Made by a program: the position numbers and the translations under genes | Assembly: GCF_029223885.1 (NCBI RefSeq) | Contig: NZ_CP119409.1 | Coordinates: forward strand, 2,320,001-2,384,000 | Length of the DNA: 64,000 bases | Direction: 5' to 3' | Source of the DNA: Pararhizobium gei | Lineage (GTDB): Bacteria > Pseudomonadota > Alphaproteobacteria > Rhizobiales > Rhizobiaceae | Part shown: positions 8,840 to 18,946 of the stretch, piece by piece | Position numbering within the stretch: position 1 is the stretch's first letter | Layout: the number at the start of each line of letters is the position of its first letter | The notes under the pieces: generated by a model | Databases searched by the model: none | What the model was told of the DNA's origin: nothing | What the model saw: the letters and a program-made list of their open reading frames with translations, nothing else

Positions 8840-10030
8840 GTGGCACTATCTCTTCAGAAAATTTGCGACATCTATGATTTTTTCGACCCGGAAATCGATG
8901 CCATACTTCGTGACGACCTCAAATCGACCCCGTTCGGTTCACGCCGTGCCTGGGAATTCGCGATGATCTTTCGTGCTCTTCGGCAAAAGGGCAAGATCAG
9001 GCCGGACGCGCATGGCCTCGCCATGGGGGCCGGCACCGAGCGGCTGATCTACACCATAGTCCCGCGCGTCGCGAAGACTATCGTTACCGACCTCTACCTG
9101 CCGGACAGCGGCTGGGTGGGTGTGCGGACAGACAATCCAACCGATCTTGTCGTGCAGAAGGCGCCTTGGCCGATCGACAGAACCAAGTTCGATGCCATGG
9201 CAATGGATATGAGAGCCCTTGAGTTTCCGGATGACAGCTTCGACTTCTGCTGGTCGACGGGTTCGTTCGAGCATATCGGCACGGACGAGGATTTTCTGCG
9301 GCATTTCCGCGAAGTCGAACGTGTGCTGAAGCCTGGCGGCGTCTATGCCTTCACCACCGCCGTGACTTTTGGCGGCGTCACCGAGCCCATCCCGCATAAC
9401 TATTACTTCGATCCGAACCACCTGGTCGATCTGATCCACCAGTCCCCGTTGCACGCCGAGCCCTTCTTCGATTGCTTCATGAGGGAACACACGTTCAACC
9501 ACCCTCATCCCGAGCGTCTGCAGGATTATGGCTTGTCAGCCGTCACGCGGATGTCGAAGCCGATCATATCCTTCCGCCGCGGGGTTGTTCTGACTGCCAA
9601 TATCATGGTTCTGACGAAGACGCCGGGTCGGGTAAAAATCCGCCCCCACGTTGTGGGCCTTCAAGCCACGAGCGAGCGCCTCAACGCTAAAGCAGAAGCC
9701 TTTGTGAAGGACTTATGGTCGTCTTTTCAATATATTGAAACGTCGATCGACAAAAAGGAGATCAAGGCACAGCCACAGGTCTTCGGCGATGGTGAGGTCG
9801 TGGTCGATATCATTCTTCCGCCCGGCTCTCCCCGTAGTCTCAAGTGGAGCGTAAAGCGCCGCGCCATCTCAAGCAATTACAGTTGGGCCAACGAGGCGCA
9901 GGGCAAGGTGACCCCTGATGCTGGCACGTTCCGTTTTTCGGCTCGTCGAGATTCCGTATACTCGATCAAACTTTCGGATTGGCAGTCAGGGGATCTCAGC
10001 CGCATCGTGATGAAGGCTAAAAGGGCTTGA
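8840..10030 (+). CDS. SAM-dependent methyltransferase (class I)
   Basis: 396 residues starting with GTG, preceded by AGGGGACG. The N-terminal half has the Rossmann-type pattern: a Gly-containing loop (AMGAGTERL, about residues 60-68), an acidic residue after strand 2 (VTDLYLPDSGW), MDMRALEFPDDSFDFCWSTGSFEHI as motif II, and VERVLKPGGVYAFTTAV as motif III. The last 130 residues are a separate beta-rich segment of unknown role. The substrate cannot be told from sequence; small-molecule or glycan methylation are both possible. Its end is three bases from the convergent tgt gene. Confidence 0.75.
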   Translation: MALSLQKICDIYDFFDPEIDAILRDDLKSTPFGSRRAWEFAMIFRALRQKGKIRPDAHGLAMGAGTERLIYTIVPRVAKTIVTDLYLPDSGWVGVRTDNPTDLVVQKAPWPIDRTKFDAMAMDMRALEFPDDSFDFCWSTGSFEHIGTDEDFLRHFREVERVLKPGGVYAFTTAVTFGGVTEPIPHNYYFDPNHLVDLIHQSPLHAEPFFDCFMREHTFNHPHPERLQDYGLSAVTRMSKPIISFRRGVVLTANIMVLTKTPGRVKIRPHVVGLQATSERLNAKAEAFVKDLWSSFQYIETSIDKKEIKAQPQVFGDGEVVVDIILPPGSPRSLKWSVKRRAISSNYSWANEAQGKVTPDAGTFRFSARRDSVYSIKLSDWQSGDLSRIVMKAKRA

Positions 10031-10033
10031 TCC

Positions 10034-11164
10034 TCATGCGCGGGCGAATTCGCCCACGCGCCATCCCTCCTGAGTCTCCGCCATGAAATCGGCGTATCGC
10101 CCCGCCTCGATCGCCCGGCGGGCGCCCGACATGAGATCCTGATAGTAGGACAGGTTGTTCCAGGTCAAAAGCATGCCGCCGAGCGATTCGTTCGCCCGCA
10201 CGAGGTGATGGAGATAGGCGCGCGAATAGTCGCGGGCCGCCGGACAGGACGAGCGGTCGTCAAGCGGTTGGATATCCTCGGCATGACGGGCATTGCGCAT
10301 ATTGATACGGCCGTGGCGGGTAAAGGCGAGACCGTGGCGTCCGGATCGGGTCGGCATGACGCAGTCGAACATGTCAATGCCGCGCGCCACGGATTTCAGG
10401 ATATCGTCCGGCGTTCCGACGCCCATCAGGTAGCGCGGCTTTTCCGCGGGCAGATGCGGGCATGTCGTCTCGATCATCTCCAGCATGACGGCCTGTGGCT
10501 CCCCGACGGCGAGCCCACCGATGGCGTAGCCTTTGAGATCGAGCCCGCTCAGTGCCTGTGCAGAGCTGACGCGCAGTTGCGGAATATCGCCGCCCTGCAC
10601 GATACCGAACATCGCCTTGCCAGGTTGATTGCCAAAAGCGACCTTGCAGCGCTCGGCCCAGCGGAACGACATCTCCATAGCGCGCTCGATGTCCTTCGGC
10701 TCTGCCGGCAGGCGCACACATTCATCGAGTTGCATCTGTATATCGCTGCCGAGCAAGCCCTGGATCTCGATGGATCGTTCCGGCGACATATGGTGCGTCG
10801 AACCATCGATATGGCTCTTGAATGTCACGCCCTGCTCGTCCAGCTTGCGCAGACCAGCCAGCGACATGACCTGGAAGCCGCCGCTGTCGGTGAGGATCGG
10901 GTAAGGCCAGCGGATCAGTTCGTGCAGCCCGCCAAGCCGGGCGACACGCTCGGCGCCGGGCCTCAGCATCAAATGATAGGTATTGCCGAGGATGATATCG
11001 GACCCCAGATCGCGGACCTGATCGAGATACATGGCCTTGACGGTGCCGGCCGTTCCCACCGGCATGAAGGCCGGGGTCTTGATGTCACCACGCGGCATGG
11101 AAACCGTGCCTCGGCGGGCTTCGCCATCGGTCGCGTGAAGGGTGAACTGAAAGTTTTCGGTCAT
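10034..11164 (-). CDS. tgt: tRNA-guanine transglycosylase (queuosine pathway)
   Basis: 376 residues from the ATG at 11164, which overlaps the queA stop as ATGA. Tgt swaps guanine-34 of Asp, Asn, His and Tyr tRNAs for preQ1. The catalytic surroundings are present: [13 protein letters not shown] (acid/base Asp) and [15 protein letters not shown] (nucleophile Asp). The usual zinc site is degraded: where the family has C-x-C-x2-C-x25-H, this protein has S305, C307, A310 and N336, so only one ligand remains. The fold and the RAYLHHL region around it are otherwise normal. It is cotranscribed with queA, which acts in the same pathway after Tgt. Confidence 0.95.
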   Translation of the reverse strand: MTENFQFTLHATDGEARRGTVSMPRGDIKTPAFMPVGTAGTVKAMYLDQVRDLGSDIILGNTYHLMLRPGAERVARLGGLHELIRWPYPILTDSGGFQVMSLAGLRKLDEQGVTFKSHIDGSTHHMSPERSIEIQGLLGSDIQMQLDECVRLPAEPKDIERAMEMSFRWAERCKVAFGNQPGKAMFGIVQGGDIPQLRVSSAQALSGLDLKGYAIGGLAVGEPQAVMLEMIETTCPHLPAEKPRYLMGVGTPDDILKSVARGIDMFDCVMPTRSGRHGLAFTRHGRINMRNARHAEDIQPLDDRSSCPAARDYSRAYLHHLVRANESLGGMLLTWNNLSYYQDLMSGARRAIEAGRYADFMAETQEGWRVGEFARA

Positions 11165-12246
11165 GGAATGTTCCGGAAAAGCAGGCTTGAATCGCCGTAG
11201 GAATAAAAGCGGTAGCCTTGGCTGATCGCATGCGCATAGGCGCGCTGCATCGTCTCGAGACCGCAAAACGCCGAAACGAGCATGAACAGCGTCGATTTCG
11301 GCAAATGGAAGTTGGTCATCAGCGCATCCGCGGCGCGGAAGCGGTAGCCGGGCGTAATGAAAATTCCGGTCGGTCCGGACCAGGGATGGATCGCGCCGCC
11401 GATGTCAGCGGCACTTTCAAGCAGCCGCAACGATGTGGTGCCGACGCAGACGATACGTCCGCCCCTTGCTTTCACTGCATTCAAGCGCTTCGCGACGCCC
11501 GCCGTCACCTCGCCGACTTCCTCGTGCATCACATGATCGTCCGTGTCGTCGGCTTTCATCGGCAGGAAGGTGCCCGCGCCGACATGCAGGGTAACGAAAT
11601 GCCGCTCGACGCCCTTGGCGTCCAGAGATGCGAAGAGCCTGTCGGTGAAATGCAGGCCTGCGGTCGGCGCCGCCACGGCCCCCTGTTCGCGCGCGTAAAC
11701 GGTCTGGTAGTCGGTGCGGTCCCTTTCATCCTCCGGCCGCTTCGAGGCGATATAGGGCGGCAGGGGAATATGGCCGACGGCCAGAATGGCCTCGTCCAGC
11801 GCCGGCCCGGCGAGATCGAAGCGAAGGGTCACCTCGCCTGCCTCGCCCCTTGCCTCGACGGTCGCGTCCAGAGCCCCGAGAAGACAGCTATTCGAGTCAT
11901 GACCGAAATTGATCCGGTCGCCAGGCTTCAGGCGCCGGGCAGGTCGTGCAAAGACCTTCCATCGGTCCGGCGCTGTGCGCATGTGAAGGGTGACGGAAAC
12001 CTGGGTGACGAGTTCCTCTCCGCGACGGCGCAGACCTTCGAGTCGGGCCGGAATAACCTTCGTGTCGTTGAAAACCAGGGCATCTCCCGGACGCAAAAAC
12101 GACGGCAGATCCAGCACCCCATGGTCCGACAGCGGCTCTTCACTCTCCGGCTGGACGACGAGCATGCGGGCGCCGTCGCGCGGGCTTGCCGGCCGCAGCG
12201 CGATATTGTCTTCGGGAAGGACGAAATCGAACAGATCGACGCGCAT
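11161..12246 (-). CDS. queA: S-adenosylmethionine:tRNA ribosyltransferase-isomerase
   Basis: 361 residues from the ATG at 12246 ([19 protein letters not shown], the family N-terminus). QueA transfers the ribosyl part of SAM to preQ1 in tRNA to make epoxyqueuosine. Family blocks visible include [38 protein letters not shown] and [31 protein letters not shown]. It overlaps tgt by four bases (ATGA), which indicates translational coupling of two consecutive pathway steps. 76 bases separate it from ppiB. Confidence 0.97.
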   Translation of the reverse strand: MRVDLFDFVLPEDNIALRPASPRDGARMLVVQPESEEPLSDHGVLDLPSFLRPGDALVFNDTKVIPARLEGLRRRGEELVTQVSVTLHMRTAPDRWKVFARPARRLKPGDRINFGHDSNSCLLGALDATVEARGEAGEVTLRFDLAGPALDEAILAVGHIPLPPYIASKRPEDERDRTDYQTVYAREQGAVAAPTAGLHFTDRLFASLDAKGVERHFVTLHVGAGTFLPMKADDTDDHVMHEEVGEVTAGVAKRLNAVKARGGRIVCVGTTSLRLLESAADIGGAIHPWSGPTGIFITPGYRFRAADALMTNFHLPKSTLFMLVSAFCGLETMQRAYAHAISQGYRFYSYGDSSLLFRNIP

Positions 12247-12322
12247 GGCAGTCCCTTGAAATAAAAAACCGCTCCGGCACGCTTGGGAAGCGCTCCGGAA
12301 CGGGTTGCTGCATGAGCGCAAA

Positions 12323-12832
12323 TCAGGCGTTGGCGGCAAGTTTCATCGAAATGATGCTATCGGGATCCTTGACGGGCTCGCCCTTCTTGATCTTGTCGAT
12401 ATTGTCCATGCCTTCGATGACCTGGCCCCAGACGGAATATTGCTTGTTCAGCCATGGGCTGTCTGTAAAGCAGATGAAGAACTGGGAATTGGCCGAGTTC
12501 GGCATCTGGCTGCGCGCCATGGAGCAGATGCCGCGCACATGCGGCGTGCTGGAAAACTCCGCCTTCAGGTCCGGTTTCGACGAACCGCCCATACCGGCGC
12601 GCGCCGGATTGAAGCTATCGCCACCCTTCTTGCCGTACTGTACATCGCCCGTCTGTGCCATGAAGTCCGGGATTACCCGATGAAAGACGACGCCGTCATA
12701 GGCGCCCTCGCTGCACAGTTCCTTGATGCGGGCGACATGGCCCGGTGCAAGGTCTGGCAGAAGCTGGATGACGACGCGGCCCTGCGTCGTTTCCAAAATG
12801 ACGGTGTTTTCCGGATCCTTGATCTCGGCCAT
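12323..12832 (-). CDS. ppiB: Cytoplasmic cyclophilin-type peptidyl-prolyl isomerase
   Basis: 169 residues without a signal peptide. Cyclophilin motifs are intact: [16 protein letters not shown], with the catalytic Arg of FHRV, then [16 protein letters not shown] and [21 protein letters not shown]. It catalyses cis-trans isomerisation of prolyl bonds in the cytoplasm. It lies 21 bases downstream of a paralogue with a signal peptide, so one message probably yields a periplasmic and a cytoplasmic enzyme. Confidence 0.95.
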   Translation of the reverse strand: MAEIKDPENTVILETTQGRVVIQLLPDLAPGHVARIKELCSEGAYDGVVFHRVIPDFMAQTGDVQYGKKGGDSFNPARAGMGGSSKPDLKAEFSSTPHVRGICSMARSQMPNSANSQFFICFTDSPWLNKQYSVWGQVIEGMDNIDKIKKGEPVKDPDSIISMKLAANA

Positions 12833-12853
12833 GATACTCTCCTTTTCAATGGG

Positions 12854-13423
12854 TTATTTGCCGACCTTGACGCTGATCATCCGGTCGGGATCGGCGACGG
12901 AACCATTGTTGGCCTCGTCGCCCTTCTTGATCTTGTCGACATTGTCCATGCCTTCGACGACCTGCCCGACGACCGTATACTGGCCGTTGAGAAAGGAGCC
13001 CGGGGCAAACATGATGAAGAATTGCGAATTTGCGGAGTTCGGGTCCTGGCTGCGGGCCATGCCGACGGTCCCGCGCTCGAACGGAACCTGCGAGAATTCC
13101 GCCTCGACGTCCGGCTTGGAAGAACCGCCCATCCCGGCCATATCAGCCTTGAAGTCCTTCTCCATATTTCCGTATTGAACGTCGCCCGTCTGAGCCATGA
13201 AACCGGGGATGACGCGGTGGAACGCAACATTGTTGTATTCGCCTGCCTCGGCCAGTTCCTTGATTCGGGCGACATGCTTGGGCGCCACATCCGGAAGAAG
13301 CTCTATGACGACGGGGCCGTCCTTGAGTTGGACGGTAATATAGTCCTTGGCCTGAGCCAGGGCGCTGCCGGTCAGGGACGCAAAAGCAGCGGCGCCGACA
13401 AAAGCAAGTGTGAGAAGTTTCAT
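12854..13423 (-). CDS. ppiA: Periplasmic cyclophilin-type peptidyl-prolyl isomerase
   Basis: 189 residues with a signal peptide (about residues 1-23, ending SALAQA). The cyclophilin core repeats that of the next gene: [32 protein letters not shown] and GQYTVVGQVVEGMDNVDKI. The clear similarity to the neighbouring ppiB indicates an old tandem duplication with divergence in location. It assists folding of exported proteins. It lies 29 bases downstream of coaD on the same strand. Confidence 0.93.
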   Translation of the reverse strand: MKLLTLAFVGAAAFASLTGSALAQAKDYITVQLKDGPVVIELLPDVAPKHVARIKELAEAGEYNNVAFHRVIPGFMAQTGDVQYGNMEKDFKADMAGMGGSSKPDVEAEFSQVPFERGTVGMARSQDPNSANSQFFIMFAPGSFLNGQYTVVGQVVEGMDNVDKIKKGDEANNGSVADPDRMISVKVGK

Positions 13424-13452
13424 GAAGGCTCCTGTGAGAATGATTGAACACG

Positions 13453-13947
13453 TCAGGATGTGCGTCTGGCGCCAAGCGCACGAAAAACGGCCTGCGGAAC
13501 GAAGGCGCTGACGTCGCCCCCCATGGCAGCGATCTGGCGGACCAATGTGGCGGTAATGGGCCGCGACGCGGTTCCAGCAGGCAGGAACACGGTTTGGATG
13601 TCAGGTGCCATCTGCCGGTTCATACCCGCCATCTGCATCTCGTAGTCCAGATCGGTGCCATCGCGAAGACCGCGTACCAGCAGCGAGGCACCGTGTTTGC
13701 GGGCCGCGTCAACCACGAGATTATCGAAGGAAACGACGGAAATGTCGTCTGCCCTGCCGGGAAGGAACTCCCGGAGAGACTGGCGGATGAGTTCCGCTCG
13801 TTCATCGAAGGAAAACAACGGTGTCTTTCCCGGATGAATGCCGATCGCGACGATCACTTTCGCCGAAACGTTCAGCGATTGAACCAGCACATCGAGATGG
13901 CCATTCGTCATGGGATCAAAAGAGCCGGGATAAAAAGCAGTGGTCAT
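13453..13947 (-). CDS. coaD: Phosphopantetheine adenylyltransferase
   Basis: 164 residues, the usual family length. It makes dephospho-CoA from 4'-phosphopantetheine and ATP. The N-terminal nucleotidyltransferase motif is [14 protein letters not shown] (the T/H-x-G-H signature as NGH), and [33 protein letters not shown] and [21 protein letters not shown] complete the active site. It heads the coaD-ppiA-ppiB-queA-tgt series. Confidence 0.97.
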   Translation of the reverse strand: MTTAFYPGSFDPMTNGHLDVLVQSLNVSAKVIVAIGIHPGKTPLFSFDERAELIRQSLREFLPGRADDISVVSFDNLVVDAARKHGASLLVRGLRDGTDLDYEMQMAGMNRQMAPDIQTVFLPAGTASRPITATLVRQIAAMGGDVSAFVPQAVFRALGARRTS

Positions 13948-14121
13948 CGCGCCTGTTTCCGTTTCGCCAGCCTTTTGTCACGGACGGCATCCAATCGCAA
14001 GGGAGGCATTTCATGGCCGGTCCTGTTCCCCTGGAAACAGCAGACAAGAAGGACAAAGGGTAAATGACTGTAACGTTCAAGAGTGCATTAAGCAAAAAGT
14101 GACAGTCAAAACAACGGCGAC

Positions 14122-14146
14122 GGAACCTTTTAAAAAACTGGCCGTT
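14122..14146 (+). promoter_or_regulatory. Predicted EcfG (general stress sigma factor) promoter
   Basis: GGAAC at 14122-14126 and CGTT at 14143-14146 with a 16-base A/T-rich spacer, an exact fit to the alphaproteobacterial EcfG/RpoE2 consensus GGAAC-N16/17-CGTT. It lies 23 bases before the start of the first small membrane-protein gene, leaving room for a short leader with an AAAGG site. Confidence 0.7.
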
Positions 14147-14169
14147 ACTAAAGCGAAAGGATCACAATC

Positions 14170-14283
14170 ATGGTACTTATTCTTCTCTCGATGACAATGT
14201 TTTTTGTCATGCTTTTTGCAACGGCGAATGCAATCCGCAACGAAGCACGTAGCGATCGCGCCGGCTTCCTTAGAGACAGATAG
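14170..14283 (+). CDS. 37-residue single-pass membrane protein
   Basis: ATG at 14170, stop TAG at 14281-14283. AAAGG ends nine bases before the ATG. Residues about 2-21 (MVLILLSMTMFFVMLFATAN) form one hydrophobic helix, followed by a short charged tail (RNEARSDRAGFLRDR). It is too short to classify. It sits right behind a predicted EcfG promoter and 15 bases before a second similar gene, which supports real expression, probably under general stress. No known family recognised. Confidence 0.5.
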   Translation: MVLILLSMTMFFVMLFATANAIRNEARSDRAGFLRDR

Positions 14284-14298
14284 ATAGGGGAACACGTC

Positions 14299-14439
14299 AT
14301 GGCCATCACAATGATGCTTGTGTCGGCAGCTATCAGTATTGTGTTTCTTGTCGATTTTGCGAAGACGATCATGGAGTTGAAGCGCGACCAGGTCGCCATG
14401 AAGAAAAGCAACCGCCATTCGGACGGGTTCAAGGTGTGA
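14299..14439 (+). CDS. 46-residue single-pass membrane protein
   Basis: ATG at 14299, stop TGA at 14437-14439, with AGGGGA seven bases upstream of the start. One hydrophobic segment (about residues 4-20) is followed by a positively charged tail (TIMELKRDQVAMKKSNRHSDGFKV). It forms a pair with the preceding 37-residue gene and is followed by a strong bidirectional terminator, so the two make a compact two-gene unit. Function unknown. Confidence 0.5.
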   Translation: MAITMMLVSAAISIVFLVDFAKTIMELKRDQVAMKKSNRHSDGFKV

Positions 14440-14488
14440 TCAAATGGAATTCCAAGTGAGCGGCTTCCTCCAGTAGTACGCTCCCCTG

Positions 14489-14522
14489 AAAACCGGACGG
14501 GTCCCTGCCCAGTCCGGTTTTT
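14489..14522. terminator. Rho-independent terminator of the small-protein unit
   Basis: Ten-base arms AAAACCGGAC (14489-14498) and GTCCGGTTTT (14512-14521), loop of 13 bases, T run on the plus strand. Confidence 0.8.
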
Positions 14523-14571
14523 CTTTGCCATTGCCTCGGTGTACCGGACCGCATTTGACTCAGGCAAAAAG

Positions 14572-14594
14572 GAAACCCAGCCGGACCGGGTTTC
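14572..14594 (-). terminator. Terminator of gyrA
   Basis: Arms GAAACCC (14572-14578) and GGGTTTC (14588-14594) with a run of five T on the minus strand, 18 bases beyond the gyrA stop. Confidence 0.75.
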
Positions 14595-14612
14595 TTTTGA
14601 TCAGCACGTGGA

Positions 14613-17390
14613 TCATGCGTCCGTAGTTGGCGGCTCGATGCCTGGAACGACGCCTTCATCGGCGCCCTCCTCATCGTCTTCGGCCTCCGGTTCGCTGATC
14701 CGCTCGACGGAAACGACCTTTTCGTCCTTCGCCGTGGAAAAGATCGTGACACCCTTGGTGGCGCGGCTTGCAAGGCGGATACCGCCTACCGGCACGCGGA
14801 TCAACTGGCCGCCATCGGAGACCAGCATGATTTGGTCGCCATCCTCAACGGGAAAAGCCGCAACCAGTTCGCCGATCTCGTTCACCTTGGATGTGTCGGT
14901 AGCGCGAATGCCCTTACCGCCGCGACCGGAGGTCCGGAAGTCGTAGGTCGAGGAGCGCTTGCCGAATCCCTTGACCGAGATTGTCAGCACGAATTGTTCG
15001 CGCGCCCTTAGTTCTTCGTAACGTGCATCGTCAAGTTGACGTTCTTCCGTAACCTCTTCCCCGACCAAGGAAATTTCCTCGTCATCGCCGGTGATGGTAC
15101 GCCGTTCAGCGGCAGCGCGCTTCAGATAGGCGGCACGCTCCCAGGGTTCGGCATCGACATGGCTGACGATGGTCATGGAAATGATCCGGTCTTCCTTGCC
15201 GAGCGAAATGCCGCGCACACCAATCGAATTACGGCCGGCAAAGACCCGGACATCATCGACCGGGAAGCGGATGCACTGGCCAAGCGCTGTCGTCAGCAGC
15301 ACGTCGTCATGCTCGGTGCAGGTCTCGACGGAGAGGATTTCGTCGCCCTCCTCCTCAAGCTTCATGGCGATCTTGCCGTTGCGATTGACCTGGACGAAGT
15401 CCGACAGTTTGTTGCGCCGCACGGTTCCCCGCGTGGTCGAGAACATCACGTCGAGATTTTCCCACGTCGCTTCGTCCTCGGGTAGAGGCATGATCGTCGT
15501 GATGCGCTCACCCGGTTCGAGCGGCAGCATGTTGATCAGTGCCTTGCCGCGTGATTGCGGCGTGCCGATCGGCAAACGCCAGACCTTTTCCTTGTAGACG
15601 ATACCACGCGACGAGAAGAACAGGATCGGCGTATGCGTATTGGCGACGAACAGTCGCGTGACGAAATCCTCGTCGCGCGTCGCCATGCCGGAACGACCCT
15701 TGCCGCCACGCCGCTGCGCCCGGTAGGTCGTCAGCGGCACGCGTTTGATATAGCCGAGATGGGAGACGGTGATCACCATGTCTTCTTGGGCAATCAGATC
15801 CTCGTCGTCCATATCCGGACCGCCCTCGACGATCTCGGTGCGGCGTGGCGTGCCGAATTCATCGCGTACCGCAGAAAGTTCGTCCTTGACGATCGTCATG
15901 ATACGAACGCGCGAACCCAAAATATCGAGATAGTCGCTGATTTCAGCGCCGATCTTGTTCAATTCGCCGCCGATTTCATCGCGGCCAAGCGCCGTCAGGC
16001 GGGCAAGGCGCAGCTCGAGGATCGCCCTCGCCTGCTCTTCCGACAGATTATACGTCAGATCTTCATTGATCCGGTGGCGCGGATCGTCGATCAACCGGAT
16101 GAGGCTCTCGACATCGGCGGCAGGCCAGCGGCGCGTCATCAACTGCTCGCGCGCAGTCGCCGGATCCGGCGCCTCACGGATCAACTTGATGATCTCATCG
16201 ATATTCGCGACGGCAATGGCCAGACCAACCAGCACATGGGCCCGTTCGCGTGCCTTGCGCAGCAGATACTTGGTACGACGGCTGACGACCTCCTCCCGGA
16301 AGGCGACGAAAGCGCGCAGCATGTCGAGCAGCGTCATCTGCTCGGGCTTGCCGCCGTTCAGCGCAACCATGTTGCAGCCGAAGGATGTCTGCAGCGGCGT
16401 GTAGCGGTAGAGCTGGTTGAGAATGACCTCCGCATTGGCGTCGCGCTTGAGTTCGACGACGACGCGGTAGCCCTGGCGGTCGGATTCGTCGCGCAGGTCC
16501 GAAATGCCCTCGATGCGTTTGTCCTTGACCAGTTCGGCCATCTTCTCGATCATCGTCGCCTTGTTCACCTGATAGGGAACTTCGGTGATGATGATCTGCT
16601 CGCGATCGCCGCGCATCGGCTCGATGGTGGCGCGACCGCGCATGATGACCGAGCCGCGGCCTGTCTCATAGGCCGAGCGGATGCCGGAGCGGCCGAGAAT
16701 GAAGGCCCCTGTCGGAAAATCCGGACCGGGAATGATGTCCATCAGTTGTGCCAGTTCAATCGCCGGCTCATCGATCAGCGCGATACAGCCGTTGATGACT
16801 TCCGCCAGATTGTGCGGCGGAATGTTTGTCGCCATGCCGACGGCGATGCCGCCGGCGCCGTTGACGAGCAGGTTCGGAAACTTTGCCGGTACGACGACGG
16901 GTTCGCTCAGCGTTCCGTCATAATTGTCGCGGAAGTCGACGGTTTCCTTGTCGAGATCGTCGAGCAAGGCATGCGCTGCCTTTTGCAGACGGCACTCCGT
17001 ATAGCGCTGGGCTGCCGGCGGATCGCCATCGATCGAGCCGAAATTGCCCTGGCCATCGATCAGCGGCAGACGCAGCGACCACGGCTGCGCCATGCGCGCC
17101 AGCGCGTCGTAAATCGCAGAGTCGCCGTGCGGATGGTATTTACCCATCACGTCGCCGGTGACGCGGGCGCATTTCACGTATTTCTTGTTCCAGTCGAGCC
17201 CGAGCTCGTTCATCCCGAACAGAATGCGACGGTGTACGGGCTTCAGGCCATCGCGGACATCGGGAAGCGCGCGGCTGACGATGACGCTCATGGCGTAATC
17301 GAGATAGGAGCGCTGCATTTCCTCCATGATGGAAATAGGCTCGATGCCTGGTGGGTTCTTGCCGCCGCCGGGTAGGGTTTGTTCAGTCAA
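14613..17390 (-). CDS. gyrA: DNA gyrase subunit A
   Basis: 925 residues. GyrA breaks and rejoins DNA in the gyrase tetramer. The catalytic tyrosine is Tyr130 in PPAAQRYTE. In the quinolone-determining region ([18 protein letters not shown]) Ser91 and Asp95, equal to E. coli Ser83 and Asp87, are unchanged, so no classical resistance substitution is present. The C-terminal wrapping domain carries the GyrA box QRRGGKG and ends in a strongly acidic tail ([15 protein letters not shown]), which in other GyrA proteins modulates DNA wrapping. It is a single-gene unit between hairpins. Confidence 0.98.
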   Translation of the reverse strand: MTEQTLPGGGKNPPGIEPISIMEEMQRSYLDYAMSVIVSRALPDVRDGLKPVHRRILFGMNELGLDWNKKYVKCARVTGDVMGKYHPHGDSAIYDALARMAQPWSLRLPLIDGQGNFGSIDGDPPAAQRYTECRLQKAAHALLDDLDKETVDFRDNYDGTLSEPVVVPAKFPNLLVNGAGGIAVGMATNIPPHNLAEVINGCIALIDEPAIELAQLMDIIPGPDFPTGAFILGRSGIRSAYETGRGSVIMRGRATIEPMRGDREQIIITEVPYQVNKATMIEKMAELVKDKRIEGISDLRDESDRQGYRVVVELKRDANAEVILNQLYRYTPLQTSFGCNMVALNGGKPEQMTLLDMLRAFVAFREEVVSRRTKYLLRKARERAHVLVGLAIAVANIDEIIKLIREAPDPATAREQLMTRRWPAADVESLIRLIDDPRHRINEDLTYNLSEEQARAILELRLARLTALGRDEIGGELNKIGAEISDYLDILGSRVRIMTIVKDELSAVRDEFGTPRRTEIVEGGPDMDDEDLIAQEDMVITVSHLGYIKRVPLTTYRAQRRGGKGRSGMATRDEDFVTRLFVANTHTPILFFSSRGIVYKEKVWRLPIGTPQSRGKALINMLPLEPGERITTIMPLPEDEATWENLDVMFSTTRGTVRRNKLSDFVQVNRNGKIAMKLEEEGDEILSVETCTEHDDVLLTTALGQCIRFPVDDVRVFAGRNSIGVRGISLGKEDRIISMTIVSHVDAEPWERAAYLKRAAAERRTITGDDEEISLVGEEVTEERQLDDARYEELRAREQFVLTISVKGFGKRSSTYDFRTSGRGGKGIRATDTSKVNEIGELVAAFPVEDGDQIMLVSDGGQLIRVPVGGIRLASRATKGVTIFSTAKDEKVVSVERISEPEAEDDEEGADEGVVPGIEPPTTDA

Positions 17391-17620
17391 TTTCGATCAC
17401 GATCTTTGTTCAGAATCAGACAGAGTTTTATAGCCGAATGCAGTGGCGAGCGCCATTTTCGGAGCCGGGTTTTGAACAGGCTTTTAGGCTATTCGGCGCT
17501 TCCGATGGCATTTGCAAGACAAAAGCGCGCGCAGGCCGGGATGAGAGCCTTTCCTTCGCGCGTCCGGTCGCCTAACAATTCTGTCAAGCGGCCGCTTCAA
17601 CAGGCCGCAGGGGAAGCCGG

Positions 17621-18247
17621 ATGACGCATATCGACCTTCTGATCAACGCGCTGACCACCCTTCTCGTGACGATCGATCCGCCGGGCCTGGCACCGATTTT
17701 TCTCAGCCTGACCGTCGGCATGAACAGGCAGGAACGGTTTCTGGTCGCCCGTCGCGGCACGCTGATCGCCTTTTTCATCCTTTCGGCTTTCGCTCTGTTC
17801 GGCAACGGCATCCTGTCGCTGCTCGGCATATCGCTGGGCGCCTTCCGCATTGCAGGCGGCATGCTGCTGTTCTGGATCGCCTTCGAAATGATCTTCGAAA
17901 AGCGGAACGAACGGAAGGAAAAGACCGGCGAAATCGCCATCACCCAGGACCAGATTCACAATATCGCAGTGTTTCCGCTTGCCCTGCCCCTGATCGCCGG
18001 CCCCGGCGCCATCTCGGCAACGGTCCTTTTGTCTGGCCCCTTCTCAGCCACCATCGACCGCGTGCAGCTGATCCTGGTGATCGCGTTCTCCCTTGCGATC
18101 CTCTTTTCCTTCCTCGTCATTGCCGAGCGCGTCGACCGCTTCCTCGGCGTCACAGGTCGCGCGATCCTGACCCGCCTGCTCGGCGTCATCCTCGCTGCGC
18201 TGGCCGTCCAGTTCGTCGTTGACGGCGTCAAGTCCGTCTGGGCCTGA
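17621..18247 (+). CDS. MarC-family integral membrane protein
   Basis: 208 residues with six predicted membrane helices. Typical MarC blocks are the N-terminal LLVTIDPPGLAPIFLSLT, FRIAGGMLLFWIAFEMIF and NIAVFPLALPLIAGPGAISATVLL. MarC proteins were once linked to antibiotic resistance but their function is unresolved. GGGGAAGCCGG precedes the ATG. It is convergent with ssb, and the two share a bidirectional terminator. Confidence 0.9.
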   Translation: MTHIDLLINALTTLLVTIDPPGLAPIFLSLTVGMNRQERFLVARRGTLIAFFILSAFALFGNGILSLLGISLGAFRIAGGMLLFWIAFEMIFEKRNERKEKTGEIAITQDQIHNIAVFPLALPLIAGPGAISATVLLSGPFSATIDRVQLILVIAFSLAILFSFLVIAERVDRFLGVTGRAILTRLLGVILAALAVQFVVDGVKSVWA

Positions 18248-18266
18248 TCTTTTGCCACCCTATCAA

Positions 18267-18288
18267 AAAGCCCGGTTTCCCGGGCTTT
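18267..18288. terminator. Bidirectional terminator between marC and ssb
   Basis: Nine-base arms AAAGCCCGG and CCGGGCTTT around a short loop, between two convergent genes. Confidence 0.8.
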
Positions 18289-18303
18289 AATGCGATATGG
18301 CTG

Positions 18304-18819
18304 TCAAAACGGAATATCGTCGTCCATGTCCCGGGAAAAATTGCCGCCGCCGCCTGACCTGCCCGCCGGCGCTGCCGCCGGCCGGTTATAGTCGTCTCCA
18401 CCACCGTAGTTGGCGCTGCCGCCACCATAGTCCGAACCGCCGCGCGCGCCGCCGGAGCCGCCGCCGTCACGGCCATCAAGCATCGTCAGGGTCGAGTTGA
18501 AGCCCTGCAGCACGACCTCGGTCGAGTAGCGGTCCTGTCCGTCCTTGTCCTGCCATTTGCGGGTCTGCAACGCGCCTTCGATATAGACCTTGGCACCCTT
18601 TTTCAGATATTGTTCCGCTACCTTGCAAAGACCTTCGTTGAAGATCACGACACGGTGCCACTCGGTTTTTTCCTTGCGCTCGCCGCTGCCCTTGTCGCGC
18701 CAGGTCTCGGATGTCGCGATGTTCAGGTTGGCGATCGGACGGCCGTCCTGCGTGCGCCGGATTTCCGGGTCGGCCCCGAGGTTTCCGATCAAAATTACCT
18801 TGTTGACGCTACCAGCCAT
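18304..18819 (-). CDS. ssb: Single-stranded DNA-binding protein
   Basis: 171 residues. The OB-fold comprises about residues 1-112 ([17 protein letters not shown]...[31 protein letters not shown]). A Gly-rich linker follows, ending with the conserved acidic tip DMDDDIPF that recruits repair and replication proteins. It is divergent from uvrA, and the 266 bases between them hold an SOS box, so both may belong to the LexA regulon, as in other alphaproteobacteria. Confidence 0.98.
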   Translation of the reverse strand: MAGSVNKVILIGNLGADPEIRRTQDGRPIANLNIATSETWRDKGSGERKEKTEWHRVVIFNEGLCKVAEQYLKKGAKVYIEGALQTRKWQDKDGQDRYSTEVVLQGFNSTLTMLDGRDGGGSGGARGGSDYGGGSANYGGGDDYNRPAAAPAGRSGGGGNFSRDMDDDIPF

Positions 18820-18946
18820 CGCGTTTCTTCCCGTTGCAAACCGAGCATTGTCCCGGCATCAAATATTCAGAGCCTGCATCTTAACGCCGCAAGCCGCCTG
18901 CCGCGCCTGCCTTGTGATGTAATCCACAGTTCAATTCCGTTCATTT

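Noticed and set aside
14063..14101. 12-codon open frame (MTVTFKSALSKK)
   Set aside because: Lies upstream of the predicted promoter of the small-protein unit, so cannot be a leader of that transcript; too short to support alone.
15555..17375. 606-codon plus-strand open frame opposite gyrA
   Set aside because: It is the antisense of gyrA; high GC keeps the opposite frame open. Its product has no recognisable domain and the gyrA protein is complete.
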